Both the position numbers and the translations under genes were made by a program. Shown one piece after another: positions 49,012-56,929 of a stretch of 56,929 nucleotides of DNA. Source of the stretch: Seminavis robusta (taxonomy: Eukaryota > Bacillariophyta > Bacillariophyceae > Naviculales > Naviculaceae); contig CAICTM010000604.1 in the NCBI GenBank assembly GCA_903772945.1, positions 1 to 56,929 on the forward strand, in the 5' to 3' direction. The stretch's first letter is position 1. Each line of letters opens with the position of its first letter. Under the pieces are notes generated by a model, which had not been told where the DNA came from, made no database searches, and saw only the letters and a program-made list of their open reading frames with translations.

Positions 49012-49373
49012 AATACCGTTTCCAGTAGAAAGGTTCCTGACTGTTCCGTATTAATAGCAGTTTCCGTGGTACCAGCAGGCAGCAGGGCCGCCACGCAGAC
49101 GTCAAAATGTGAGCGTTTTTGACGGTTATTTTTCGGTTTTCGGAAATGGGAACCCGGAAGTGGTCATTTCGCGATTTGCCGCCAAACAGCAGAGCACCAA
49201 AGAATAACAAAGAACAAAGAAAAGATCAATTTTACCACCATGGCAACAGTGTTGGCCAAATGGTCTCTAGCTCTACCATTACATTGTTCTAGCTGAGTCT
49301 GTCAGAGGACTAGCTCCCCAACACACTCACAGAGCCACCCCTTGAAGGGACTCAGCTATCTCCAAGGTGTGTC

Positions 49374-52300
49374 ATGGAGCTCAGCAGAGAATTCCTGGCT
49401 GGATTAGTGGTTGATCTCCTTGATGCCGACAAGGCAGACAATGTCTCTCCCTTCAAGGACTGTTGGTTGACCCTTGATGCCATCAAAGCAGTCATCTGCA
49501 AGAGATACAATGTGGACAATAAGGATGTGGCCACAGGGCAACTGTCAAAGGCAATGGATGGGATCCAAATCAGCAACAGCGACAACAATGGCAACAGCAC
49601 GCCTCTTCACTTTGCACAGGCTGTCACATTCAAAGGATTCCTTATTGATGGCACCAAAGCAAAGAAAAAGAGGAGAAGGTTAATATTCCTCTCTAGATCT
49701 AAGGAAGCACCATCTCTTCCACTCAACAAAGAGGAAGAGTTATGGCAAGACTTACTCTTAAAATCTCATCAAATTGAGGTTGGCTCTCATCCTGACATTC
49801 TTGCCGTGAAATCATATGGAGAGAGATCCAGATCAACAAGGCAGCGATCTCCTAGTCTTGGAGAGATGGATGGCAAACTGGAGGCGGCTATGAGGCGACA
49901 GCCAAGGGGAACTCTAAATAGCCAAAAAGAAAGCAATAACTCCACAACTGTTAGCACCGGGAATTTAGGGGGAACAACCGTTGTAGATGAGTCGAACAAA
50001 AACTTACCGCAACAAAACGATGATGAGCGCAAGAGGCAGTCATCAGAGACGACACAAACTCCGCCACGATCGAAAAAGCAAAACAAGGAAAAGACACCGG
50101 TAGCGCACCGTCCTCGTACTCGCACCGACAGCCATCCCGTACCATTTGAGCCCACATCCGTCAACGGTGGTACTGCGGTTCGCCGTAGTCCCCGTGCTGC
50201 AGTTCGCCGTCGCCGTTCATCGCGGGAGTATCTAAGAGCGTTGGTTGGACACGTTGATTTAGAAAAGGACGAGCTCGGCGCTGACGACTCTCCGGCCAAA
50301 GATACCGTCTCCCAGCTTGAAGATACCGTCTCCCAGCTCAACGATGATGAACCAGCAGCCCAAGATGACGAATCCATGGCCAAAGATGACGACTCTGTGC
50401 CCAAAACAATTCCTGGTCCGTCAACTGCCAAAGACGACGACTCGTTTCTTGAGGATGCTTCGCTCTGTCGCAGTGAGGTTCCCTCCATCGCCTCCTTTGC
50501 CTCGCGGAAGCCGCAGCCGGAAGAAACAAAGTTTGATCCGAAGAGGCTCGAGTACGAAAGGTTTCGTCTTGTCTTCAAACCTTCACCGAAACAAACGGTC
50601 AAAGATTGCTTGGAAGAGCGCGTCGCGAAGCTTCGATCCGCCCTTGACGATTGGAGAGAGATGCCGTCAATCCTCGTAGGTACGGACCAGGAATTCGAAG
50701 AACTCTCCGTCAGTGCAAGACAATCCATCACGAACAAAGCAATCTTCGTCTGCCGAGCATACGAAGTGGCTCTCGACAGAATTCCCCGGTACTGGTGGTC
50801 TTGGGAAAGATGCGTTGAACAAGCTGTCGCAGATTGCCGAACTGGTGGAAATCGTGCATACAACCATTTTAGAGTGGTGTACGACGCGCAACGGATCTTC
50901 ATGCGTTACGAGGGCTTCATGCCTCCACGAAGAACAAACGGCAAAGGAAGCGTTGAGTTTTTCAGTGTGTTCCCAGAAGCTCACATCATGCTGTATCGTC
51001 ATTGCAAGAAGAACTTGGAAAGACTTACCTGCGAGTTTGCACAGCGGTACCTGATTGAAACCGTAGTCCCTCACTGCATGGAGAAGTGTAATGTCGAGCT
51101 TGCTCTCTCAGGAATCAAGCCACTCAATAAGGAGCAATTCCTGGCCATGGTTCGGCTCAAGTCCATCGCTGTCTTCACTGCATGGCGTTGGTTGCGGCTC
51201 CTGGGATTCGAGTACCGCGAGAACACCAAGACGTATTACACCGACGGTCATGAGCGTCCTGACAATGTGGCCTACCGCAAGAAGTTCATCAAACGGTACT
51301 TGGAACTCGAAGAATGCTGTTATCGCTGGGCGCAGGTGCCCGAAACTGCTGCCGAGGAGCTGGAAGCGGAAGGATTCCTTTCGGCGGACTCAACTCACTA
51401 TGAGACATACGAGATCGGAGAAGACGAAAACAAAGTTCAGATGCGCGAATACCACATTGACTCCAACCATGAAAAGCTCCTGCAATTCGTACCTGAGGAG
51501 CAGCGCAAGTTTGGCGGAGGACTCAAGCGCGACTTTGACTCCACAAATCAGCGTCCAGTCATCGTCATTGGACAGGACGAGTCTGTATTCATGCAGTTCA
51601 TCGTTTCGAAGAAAGCCTGGAGCATTGACGGTGAGCAAATTCTCCGCAAGAAGAACGATGGCCAAGGTCTTCATGTCAGCGCCTTCGTCTCGGATGCCTT
51701 CGGAATGGATCCAGATATTTCGGATTGGCTTGAAGATATCAATGAGCGGCGCAAAGATTCTCAATACGTCTCCGAAGATGCCGCCAAAGTTGAGCTGGGA
51801 GACTCTCACAAGCTGCCGATTACCAAAGAGGCAGCGGATGAAATGTGCAAATCCCCGTTCATGCGCTGTATCCAAATCGGCCAAGGACACAACGGTTACT
51901 GGAATGGCAACCGAATGAAGATTCAGTTCGAAGATGCCGTTGACAGTGTCAAGGAGATGTTCCCAGGCCATGATTTCGTCTTCCTGTTCGACCAAAGCAG
52001 CGGCCATACAAAGAAAATTGACGGAGGCTTGGACGTCAACTGCATGATGAAAAATCATGGGAGCAAGACACATATGCGGGAAACCACACTTGGCGAGGGA
52101 TGCATTGGATCGTTCGGTCCATCGCTGTATCAAGTGGGAGACGAACAAAAGCTCATGTGGGAATCCGACGAGGAAAAGTTGGAGCCAGGCGACGGTCCTT
52201 GGTATCTCACTCCCGAAGAACGGCTGGCCCAGCGGTTTGACGTCTTCCATGAAGACGAGATCAAACCCAAGACTGCCGCACAACTTCGCAAGGAAATCGC

Positions 52301-53561
52301 AGCTCATCGCAACGTCGATTCAAAGACACTTGATAAGGGAAAGGGCTGCTTGAAGAAACTCCGTGCCGAAGCGGAAAAGGATGGCATTTCATTGAACACA
52401 GTCGTCAAATCCACCAAGAGCGTCCCAAAGACCGTCAAAGAAATGAAGGCAGAATACCAAGCCGCCGGTAAAGAGTTGCCGCAAGGCAATCTCAGTAAGA
52501 GTGCTTTGCAAGAGCGCCTAGCAGAGGCGGGACTTGACATTTACAAGGAAGAGCCACGAATCAAGACTTTTGGATGGGTTGGTCGGGCAAAGGGCCTCAG
52601 TCAGGTCCTCTGGGAAACGGGATGGATCAACGAAGAGGAATATGCGGACAACAAGTACCACAAGGAACCCGCAAAAGCCGACTTGGATGAAGATGGCAAC
52701 ATCAAGGAAGGACATGAACGGTGGATCTTGTCACGGCTCATGGCGAATCGTCCTGACTTTGCCAGCGAAATGACCGATCTAGAGTTCCTTGCGCAAAAGC
52801 TCTCAGACGCAAACTGCAAGGTCACCGTCGTCTTCACGCCAAAGTACCATCCAAACATTGCCGGCGAAGGAGTCGAAGACAGTTGGGGCTTCGCTAAAAG
52901 ATACATTCGCCGTATGCCAATGGACCGTCGGATCAACTTCAAGAGTTTCATCGCAGTTGCCAATGAGGCTCTCCGAATGAATGATGCCGCAAGAACCATG
53001 CGCTTCCGCCGCAAGTGCAGGAAGTACATGCTTGGATACCAGTCAATCAACAACGAAGTCATGCATGTGCCGGAAGAAGGAAGCACAATGTCCTTCAAGG
53101 ATCAGCTTGACAAATTCGCCAAGGAGTATTACAAGCCCACCGCAGCGCAGATCGAAGAACACAGCTTGAAGATTACCAAGCGCAAGCGTCGAAAGAAAAC
53201 AGATGGTCCCAGTATCACTCGCCGCAACTTCAAGACAACAGCAGATATGGACATCAAGGAAGCCTATATCTTTGGCTTTGATCGGATCAGGAAATCAGAG
53301 TTGCAGAAGCAACAACTGACAGTTGAGGAGCGCTTGGAGATATCTAGAAAGGATGTAGTAGACATGTCTTCCATTCTCAAGAGTAAGGCTGCCCATAGAT
53401 CCAACTTGGACACCGGCTTGGGCTCCATTGAAAATGAGTTGGAGATCTGTCTGGCCAAAAGGTTTGTTGTGGAAGATGGAGAAGTTGTGGATGTGGAGTC
53501 TGGTGACACTGAAGATAACACTCCTTTCTTTGGTTGGGATGAAGAAGGAGGAGAAGAATAG
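49374..53561 (+). CDS. Giant DDE-superfamily endonuclease (transposase-like), intact
   Basis: 1395 aa without interruption from ATG 49374. N-terminal ~430 residues: a helical start (MELSREFLAGLVVDLLDADK), then disordered, charged text. Then a helical region and the hallmark YYTDGHERPDNVAYRKKF (~621), which precedes an RNase-H-like DDE domain: VIGQDESVFMQF (D735), VFLFDQSSGHTKK (D873) and PKYHPNIAGEGVEDSWGFAK (E1168). A large insert (~960-1080) between the second D and the E contains SAP- or LEM-like helix pairs (TAAQLRKEIAAHR, LSKSALQERLAEAGL). The DGHER-plus-DDE type is known in fungal and protist transposons related to the IS630/Tc1 superfamily. No terminal inverted repeats were found near it, so it may be a domesticated or end-lost copy. 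Base use is like host genes. Confidence 0.78.
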   Translation: MELSREFLAGLVVDLLDADKADNVSPFKDCWLTLDAIKAVICKRYNVDNKDVATGQLSKAMDGIQISNSDNNGNSTPLHFAQAVTFKGFLIDGTKAKKKRRRLIFLSRSKEAPSLPLNKEEELWQDLLLKSHQIEVGSHPDILAVKSYGERSRSTRQRSPSLGEMDGKLEAAMRRQPRGTLNSQKESNNSTTVSTGNLGGTTVVDESNKNLPQQNDDERKRQSSETTQTPPRSKKQNKEKTPVAHRPRTRTDSHPVPFEPTSVNGGTAVRRSPRAAVRRRRSSREYLRALVGHVDLEKDELGADDSPAKDTVSQLEDTVSQLNDDEPAAQDDESMAKDDDSVPKTIPGPSTAKDDDSFLEDASLCRSEVPSIASFASRKPQPEETKFDPKRLEYERFRLVFKPSPKQTVKDCLEERVAKLRSALDDWREMPSILVGTDQEFEELSVSARQSITNKAIFVCRAYEVALDRIPRYWWSWERCVEQAVADCRTGGNRAYNHFRVVYDAQRIFMRYEGFMPPRRTNGKGSVEFFSVFPEAHIMLYRHCKKNLERLTCEFAQRYLIETVVPHCMEKCNVELALSGIKPLNKEQFLAMVRLKSIAVFTAWRWLRLLGFEYRENTKTYYTDGHERPDNVAYRKKFIKRYLELEECCYRWAQVPETAAEELEAEGFLSADSTHYETYEIGEDENKVQMREYHIDSNHEKLLQFVPEEQRKFGGGLKRDFDSTNQRPVIVIGQDESVFMQFIVSKKAWSIDGEQILRKKNDGQGLHVSAFVSDAFGMDPDISDWLEDINERRKDSQYVSEDAAKVELGDSHKLPITKEAADEMCKSPFMRCIQIGQGHNGYWNGNRMKIQFEDAVDSVKEMFPGHDFVFLFDQSSGHTKKIDGGLDVNCMMKNHGSKTHMRETTLGEGCIGSFGPSLYQVGDEQKLMWESDEEKLEPGDGPWYLTPEERLAQRFDVFHEDEIKPKTAAQLRKEIAAHRNVDSKTLDKGKGCLKKLRAEAEKDGISLNTVVKSTKSVPKTVKEMKAEYQAAGKELPQGNLSKSALQERLAEAGLDIYKEEPRIKTFGWVGRAKGLSQVLWETGWINEEEYADNKYHKEPAKADLDEDGNIKEGHERWILSRLMANRPDFASEMTDLEFLAQKLSDANCKVTVVFTPKYHPNIAGEGVEDSWGFAKRYIRRMPMDRRINFKSFIAVANEALRMNDAARTMRFRRKCRKYMLGYQSINNEVMHVPEEGSTMSFKDQLDKFAKEYYKPTAAQIEEHSLKITKRKRRKKTDGPSITRRNFKTTADMDIKEAYIFGFDRIRKSELQKQQLTVEERLEISRKDVVDMSSILKSKAAHRSNLDTGLGSIENELEICLAKRFVVEDGEVVDVESGDTEDNTPFFGWDEEGGEE

Positions 53562-54482
53562 ATAATACATAGTAGTAGCCAGTCAATATGGCAGTCTTCT
53601 TGTTGTTCCTGCGTCGCGCCGTTCGTTCGTTCGTTGGCTCCGTGAAGAGGTTCCGTGGAAGAGCCAGTGGAAGAGCCAGTCATAAGTCATCGATCCGTCG
53701 AACGGAAGTCCTTCAAGCGCCATTGTCGCTTGTTGTTGCATTAACCGTAGCCGCTTGTCGTTCCAGTAGTAGTCGCTTGTTGTTTCATTAGCGGTAGAGG
53801 CGTCGTCGTTCCGTGGAAGAGGAGGCATCATGGTGGCTCCGTGAAAGAAGAAAGAAGTCATCGATCATCGATCCATGTCGAGCGATCCGTCGAACGATCG
53901 AACGGCTGCTGCTGCCGCTACCAACCAACCAAGAGGAGCCTGTCATGGTGGTGAGTAGTAGCCTTTGTTAAGAGGAGTAGCCGCTGTAAAGAGGAGGAAG
54001 CATCATCTTGATAGAGGAAAGATAGAGGTATCGATCGAAATAATAAAAGAAGAAGAGGTGTACGAGTGGCTTGGATCGATCCGAGTGATGTCAGTTGAGA
54101 TTAAGGTTAAGGATATATGTCCCTTAAATCTTTAAACGGAAGCATGAGTTCGGATTGCGAACGTCGTACCGGTAGCCGGCTTGCGTTTGCGTCAATTGAT
54201 CCGAGTCTGCTGGTATTCCAGGGACCACCCAGGATGGAGGATGGAACCTGTCTTGAGCAATGGAACCAGTCTTCTGGCTGGTAGCAGGTCCTTGATCGGC
54301 ACACTTCGTCGTGCATCCGCCTCCTTCCATCTCATTGTGTTTTGTTGTTGAGCTCTGTCATTCTAGCTAGCTAGACTAGAGAGACCAAAGAGACTACCAA
54401 GTCTGCGAGGATCCGGAGGCACCATTGTTAGCTTGAAGATTGGACTTCTTTATTTGAATTAATTATACATATCGACGCGACA
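53562..54482. other. Intergenic with local repeats
   Basis: 921 bases. 53600-53920 is built from recurring words (TTCCGTGGAAGAG at about 53650 and 53809, ATCCGTCGAACG at about 53693 and 53889, GTCGCTTGTTGTT at about 53726 and 53770), suggesting local duplications. ORFs here (53588-53791 +, 53583-53861 -) are repeat artefacts. A TACCGGTA word lies at 54168. Confidence 0.5.
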
Positions 54483-54968
54483 ATGTCAGCTACCACCGAC
54501 CAACCTGACCATGCTACTTCGGCAGATCCAGATCAGGTCCATCCACTCCCCGAATCGATTCCCAAATTATTGACTCGATCGTTTCTGGTATTGTCGGTTC
54601 CTACCGATGCCTGGGTCCAACTATTTTCGGATCGAATTGTCTTTGGGGTGAGTCAATTGGATGGCAAGATTGGGACGTATCTGCTGTGCGAGGCCGTCAC
54701 AACGGAAGCCAATCTGCGACAAACCGAGTATCACTTGTCGACACTTCTGGGGAGCCGGTCGGATGATTCCATGGGGGGAGTGTATGCACGGACACTGCAC
54801 GAGCGATTGCGGGGAATTAATAATATTGCAATCAATAATAAGCCACCCGTGATTCTGTTGGGCATTGCATTGGACAAAGACAAGGGCAACGATCCCAAAA
54901 TGTTCAAGCTCCTCGTGGATCTGCTGGTCGACATGTATGTGGATGCCATACAAGAGAAACCCGAATAG
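54483..54968 (+). CDS. PAC3-like proteasome assembly chaperone
   Basis: 161 aa from ATG 54483. Residues ~30-155 follow the plan of the PAC3/PSMG3 family: RSFLVLSVPTDAWVQLFSDR (first strand plus helix), IVFGVSQLDGKIGTYLLCEA (the VTQ-GK-GT core), LSTLLGSRSDDSMGGVYART, then PPVILLGIALDK and a C-terminal helix (MFKLLVDLLVDMYVDAI). In other eukaryotes PAC3 pairs with PAC4 to help build the 20S alpha ring in the cytosol. Length fits (family ~120-180 aa). Divergent family, so assignment is probable rather than certain. The 30-residue N-terminal extension is polar and unstructured. Confidence 0.68.
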   Translation: MSATTDQPDHATSADPDQVHPLPESIPKLLTRSFLVLSVPTDAWVQLFSDRIVFGVSQLDGKIGTYLLCEAVTTEANLRQTEYHLSTLLGSRSDDSMGGVYARTLHERLRGINNIAINNKPPVILLGIALDKDKGNDPKMFKLLVDLLVDMYVDAIQEKPE

Positions 54969-55749
54969 AAAAGGCACGACAATCCAATCAATCAATCAAT
55001 CAATCATGAACTTTAATTTTGGCTTGATCATTGGTACTAAAATTGGAAAGCATTTCTAATGTCCATAAAGAGCCATAGAAACCGACTATTTGAAGCAGGA
55101 ATGCTTTGTTCTGGGGAGTAGCTACAGTAGTTCTCTCTTTCGTCGTTACGATAATGACACTTCTCGTGTTAGATGCAAGATCGCAGCAATCAAATCGCCA
55201 CGGGATAACCTCATGGAGCTGTTGGTGTCACTCGGCAAACCCGACTCTCGCACAATGCCAGGTCCGTTTGTGTGGCCTCAAAACCAGAGCTAGCTAGACT
55301 CGACTCGACTCGACTCTGCAGGACCCGTATCCTGCTCCAACATTTGCACAGAAGTTTTCCCCGCAGAAGGAATGTTGCCAGAGAAGTTGTTGCTCCAAGG
55401 TTGGGCCTCTTCAGATCTGTGAGCTTTTGGCGCAGCTCATCAGTGATTGGAAGGGACCCTGCCAGCATGATATTTGCAAGATCAACACCGTACCGGCAGT
55501 AGACTAGTCAAACGAGTTTTCGCTCATGAAGAAGCAGGAAATCCGAAGTTGGTCAGGATGCCCTGTAGGTATCTGCATCAAACCAAGGAAGTAACTGCAT
55601 AAGCTTTGCATCTAATATTAATTAATAGCCTCTATTTCCTAATTTTGCACAATACCTTGGAACTCTTTCCACAAAACCAAAGGACAACCTCAATGGTGAA
55701 CAAAACCACAAAAATGGTGAACCAATTACTCACTTCGCTAGCTAGCTAG
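54969..55749. other. Intergenic, no gene seen
   Basis: 781 bases between convergent stops. Contains small (AATC)n near 54980-55005, (CGACT)n at about 55299-55316 and (GCTA)n at about 55738-55754. Short ORFs at 55090-55502 are not protein-like. Confidence 0.45.
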
Positions 55750-56706
55750 CTAGACAGAGGATGATGGCTGGAAGGACGAGGAAGAAGGCTGGGATGCCTG
55801 CCAGAGCAGCATTGCTGCAATGCACGTCACAGAACTTGACACCGTAATGCGGCGGATCCATAGCTGAGCTCGTTTGGCAACGCCGTTGACAGATACACCA
55901 AGATCTACCTCGGCTTCCAGCTTGAAGACTTCACGCAAGAATTGATCCAAAAGGTTGCATTTGCGATTCATCAGACTGATGAGACGTCGTAGCAAAAGCA
56001 CGATAATGACCAGAGAGCAATGGAAGGAGTAAAGGACTGTCATGTTGTGGACATGTGCCAACTTGAACGAGGACACAGTGAACAAGCCATGCCTCGGAAA
56101 GAGTACAAGTACAAAGCCAATCCAGGCAATGCAAGCAACCAATGCGCCAATGGCCAAATGCCCCAAGCATAGAAGAGAATAGGCAAACCAGATTCCATAA
56201 GATTCCACGCTGTCCACCTTCTGAATGAAGGGAACAATGGAATTTCGTGCTCGCAGCAAGCTTTTGGTCTTGTGTTCCTCTGCTGATGCGGACACTATCA
56301 TGCCTTTGATTTGGGAATTGATGTCCTTGTCCATTTGATCTCTGATTTCCCGGAAAAAGTTGGGTTTTTCGTTGGCCATTTGCCGCATTTGTTCAATGAC
56401 ATCTCGCACTCGTACAGGCTCCTTGGTAGTTGGGACACATACATCATTGTGGCAGCCTGGACATCCCTTGAAGAGAGCCTCCGCACGGCAATCATCATGA
56501 CCTCCCACTCCCTCACCACGGTGCACATTGAGCCCACACAGCTTGCATTGGAGTCCTTGGGACCAGAGGCCAACTAACAGGCCCTTACAGATGTCACAAT
56601 TGGTTGGTTTGGTGTACGTGTGTTCCTCCAGTAAATGAGCCAATTCCTGCTCCTCGTGTTCCTCATTGGCGCCAATGGCTTTGGGCAGGGTTGTTGTGCT
56701 ACTCAT
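55750..56706 (-). CDS. C1-domain (diacylglycerol-type) membrane protein
   Basis: 318 aa from ATG 56706. Residues 29-82 form a C1-type zinc finger: H29, C37, C40, C54, C57, H62, H70, C73, C82 (words TYTKPTNCDICKG, LQCKLCGLNVHRG). The first spacer is shorter than in typical C1 domains (7 instead of ~12) and an extra GEGVGG sits before the last His, so lipid binding is possible but not assured. After a helical linker, three or four membrane spans follow: YGIWFAYSLLCLGHLAIGAL, VACIAWIGFVLVLFP, MTVLYSFHCSLVIIVLLL and VSSSVTCIAAMLLW. A diacylglycerol or phorbol-type sensor tethered to a membrane is the reasonable reading; function unknown. It ends in an S/P tail just beside a (GCTA)n tract. Confidence 0.72.
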   Translation of the reverse strand: MSSTTTLPKAIGANEEHEEQELAHLLEEHTYTKPTNCDICKGLLVGLWSQGLQCKLCGLNVHRGEGVGGHDDCRAEALFKGCPGCHNDVCVPTTKEPVRVRDVIEQMRQMANEKPNFFREIRDQMDKDINSQIKGMIVSASAEEHKTKSLLRARNSIVPFIQKVDSVESYGIWFAYSLLCLGHLAIGALVACIAWIGFVLVLFPRHGLFTVSSFKLAHVHNMTVLYSFHCSLVIIVLLLRRLISLMNRKCNLLDQFLREVFKLEAEVDLGVSVNGVAKRAQLWIRRITVSSSVTCIAAMLLWQASQPSSSSFQPSSSV

Positions 56707-56929
56707 GAGTCCAAGAATGCCGCCAATTTAGATCGGGCGCTTCCCCCTCCTCTCTCTTCAATGTCGACATCTTCTATTTCTTTGACGGGTTCTGTTGCTG
56801 CAGGCACATGTCGTCGTCATCGTCATTGTCCTCTTCCAGAGAGTGCTCATTGCTTGCTGTTGGTGTGTCGGAATTCGTAATTGGACACGTTCATTCGATA
56901 CTTGGTTTTGCGAAAGGAATGTCCAATCC

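Larger units (their letters stand above)
46155..49373. other. Gene-poor stretch: retroelement tail, fold-back, homopolymers
   Basis: 3.2 kb without a supported intact gene. Contents described separately: retroelement remnant (47636-48112) and fold-back (48866-49011). Also present are a palindrome cluster at 46886-46903 (GCACCGGTACGTACCGGTAC), a C12 run directly followed by A9 (47311-47331), (GCTA)n near 48165-48176, and TACCGGT at about 48822. Confidence 0.5.

Noticed and set aside
49100..54100. Search for terminal inverted repeats around the giant DDE gene
   Set aside because: No convincing inverted pair was found within about 270 bases upstream and 500 downstream; absence is by eye only.

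Overview
This window looks like nuclear DNA of a diatom, most likely a raphid pennate. The reasons are GT-AG introns of roughly 50-120 bases in otherwise compact genes, a kinase-less LRR membrane protein of the kind diatoms carry in large numbers, a secreted Ser/Pro/Thr-repeat protein like diatom wall proteins, and intergenic DNA littered with the palindromes TACCGGTA and GCTAGC. No prokaryotic operon structure, rRNA, tRNA or CRISPR array was seen. The organism assignment is inference.

Layout. 1-518: N-terminal part of a secreted protein that runs off the left edge. 969-1500: a fold-back repeat. 1504-5895: a two-gene PIF/Harbinger-type DNA transposon with 23-bp terminal inverted repeats, a Myb/SANT-like gene (+) and a DDE transposase (-) tail to tail. 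6304-20628: host genes, namely an acidic FPY-motif protein (-), an LRR membrane protein (+), a small basic protein (-), an 11-exon SNF2/RING helicase rebuilt here exon by exon (-), an ankyrin-type repeat protein (+), a second FPY-motif protein (-) and a glutathione-S-transferase-like protein (+). 21187-25116: a 1309-aa protein joining a long RAS-motif-rich disordered region, a cyclic-nucleotide-binding domain and a bestrophin-like membrane domain. 25371-29103: a TTAA-flanked DNA transposon with perfect 36-bp inverted repeats and a badly broken transposase.

29104-46154: an unrecognised protein (-), a membrane protein with a probable frameshift (+), a class-3 lipase with a membrane segment inserted next to its active site (+), a TPR protein with a probable frameshift (-), a very large secreted Ser/Pro/Thr- and Cys-repeat protein whose reading frame is broken only inside near-identical tandem repeats (+), and a protein with two MARCKS-like basic repeats (-). 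46155-56929: a mostly gene-poor stretch with a retroelement tail and a fold-back sequence, a huge intact DDE endonuclease ORF (1395 aa), a PAC3-like proteasome assembly chaperone and a C1-domain membrane protein (-).

The genes do not form one pathway. Recurring themes are membrane or secreted surface proteins (LRR, Ser/Pro-rich, lipase, C1, cyclic-nucleotide/bestrophin), three separate transposon families at different stages of decay, and a short motif (PF...PTxFPY) shared by three otherwise unlike proteins on the minus strand. Several single-base frame breaks may be assembly errors rather than biology and are flagged as such.
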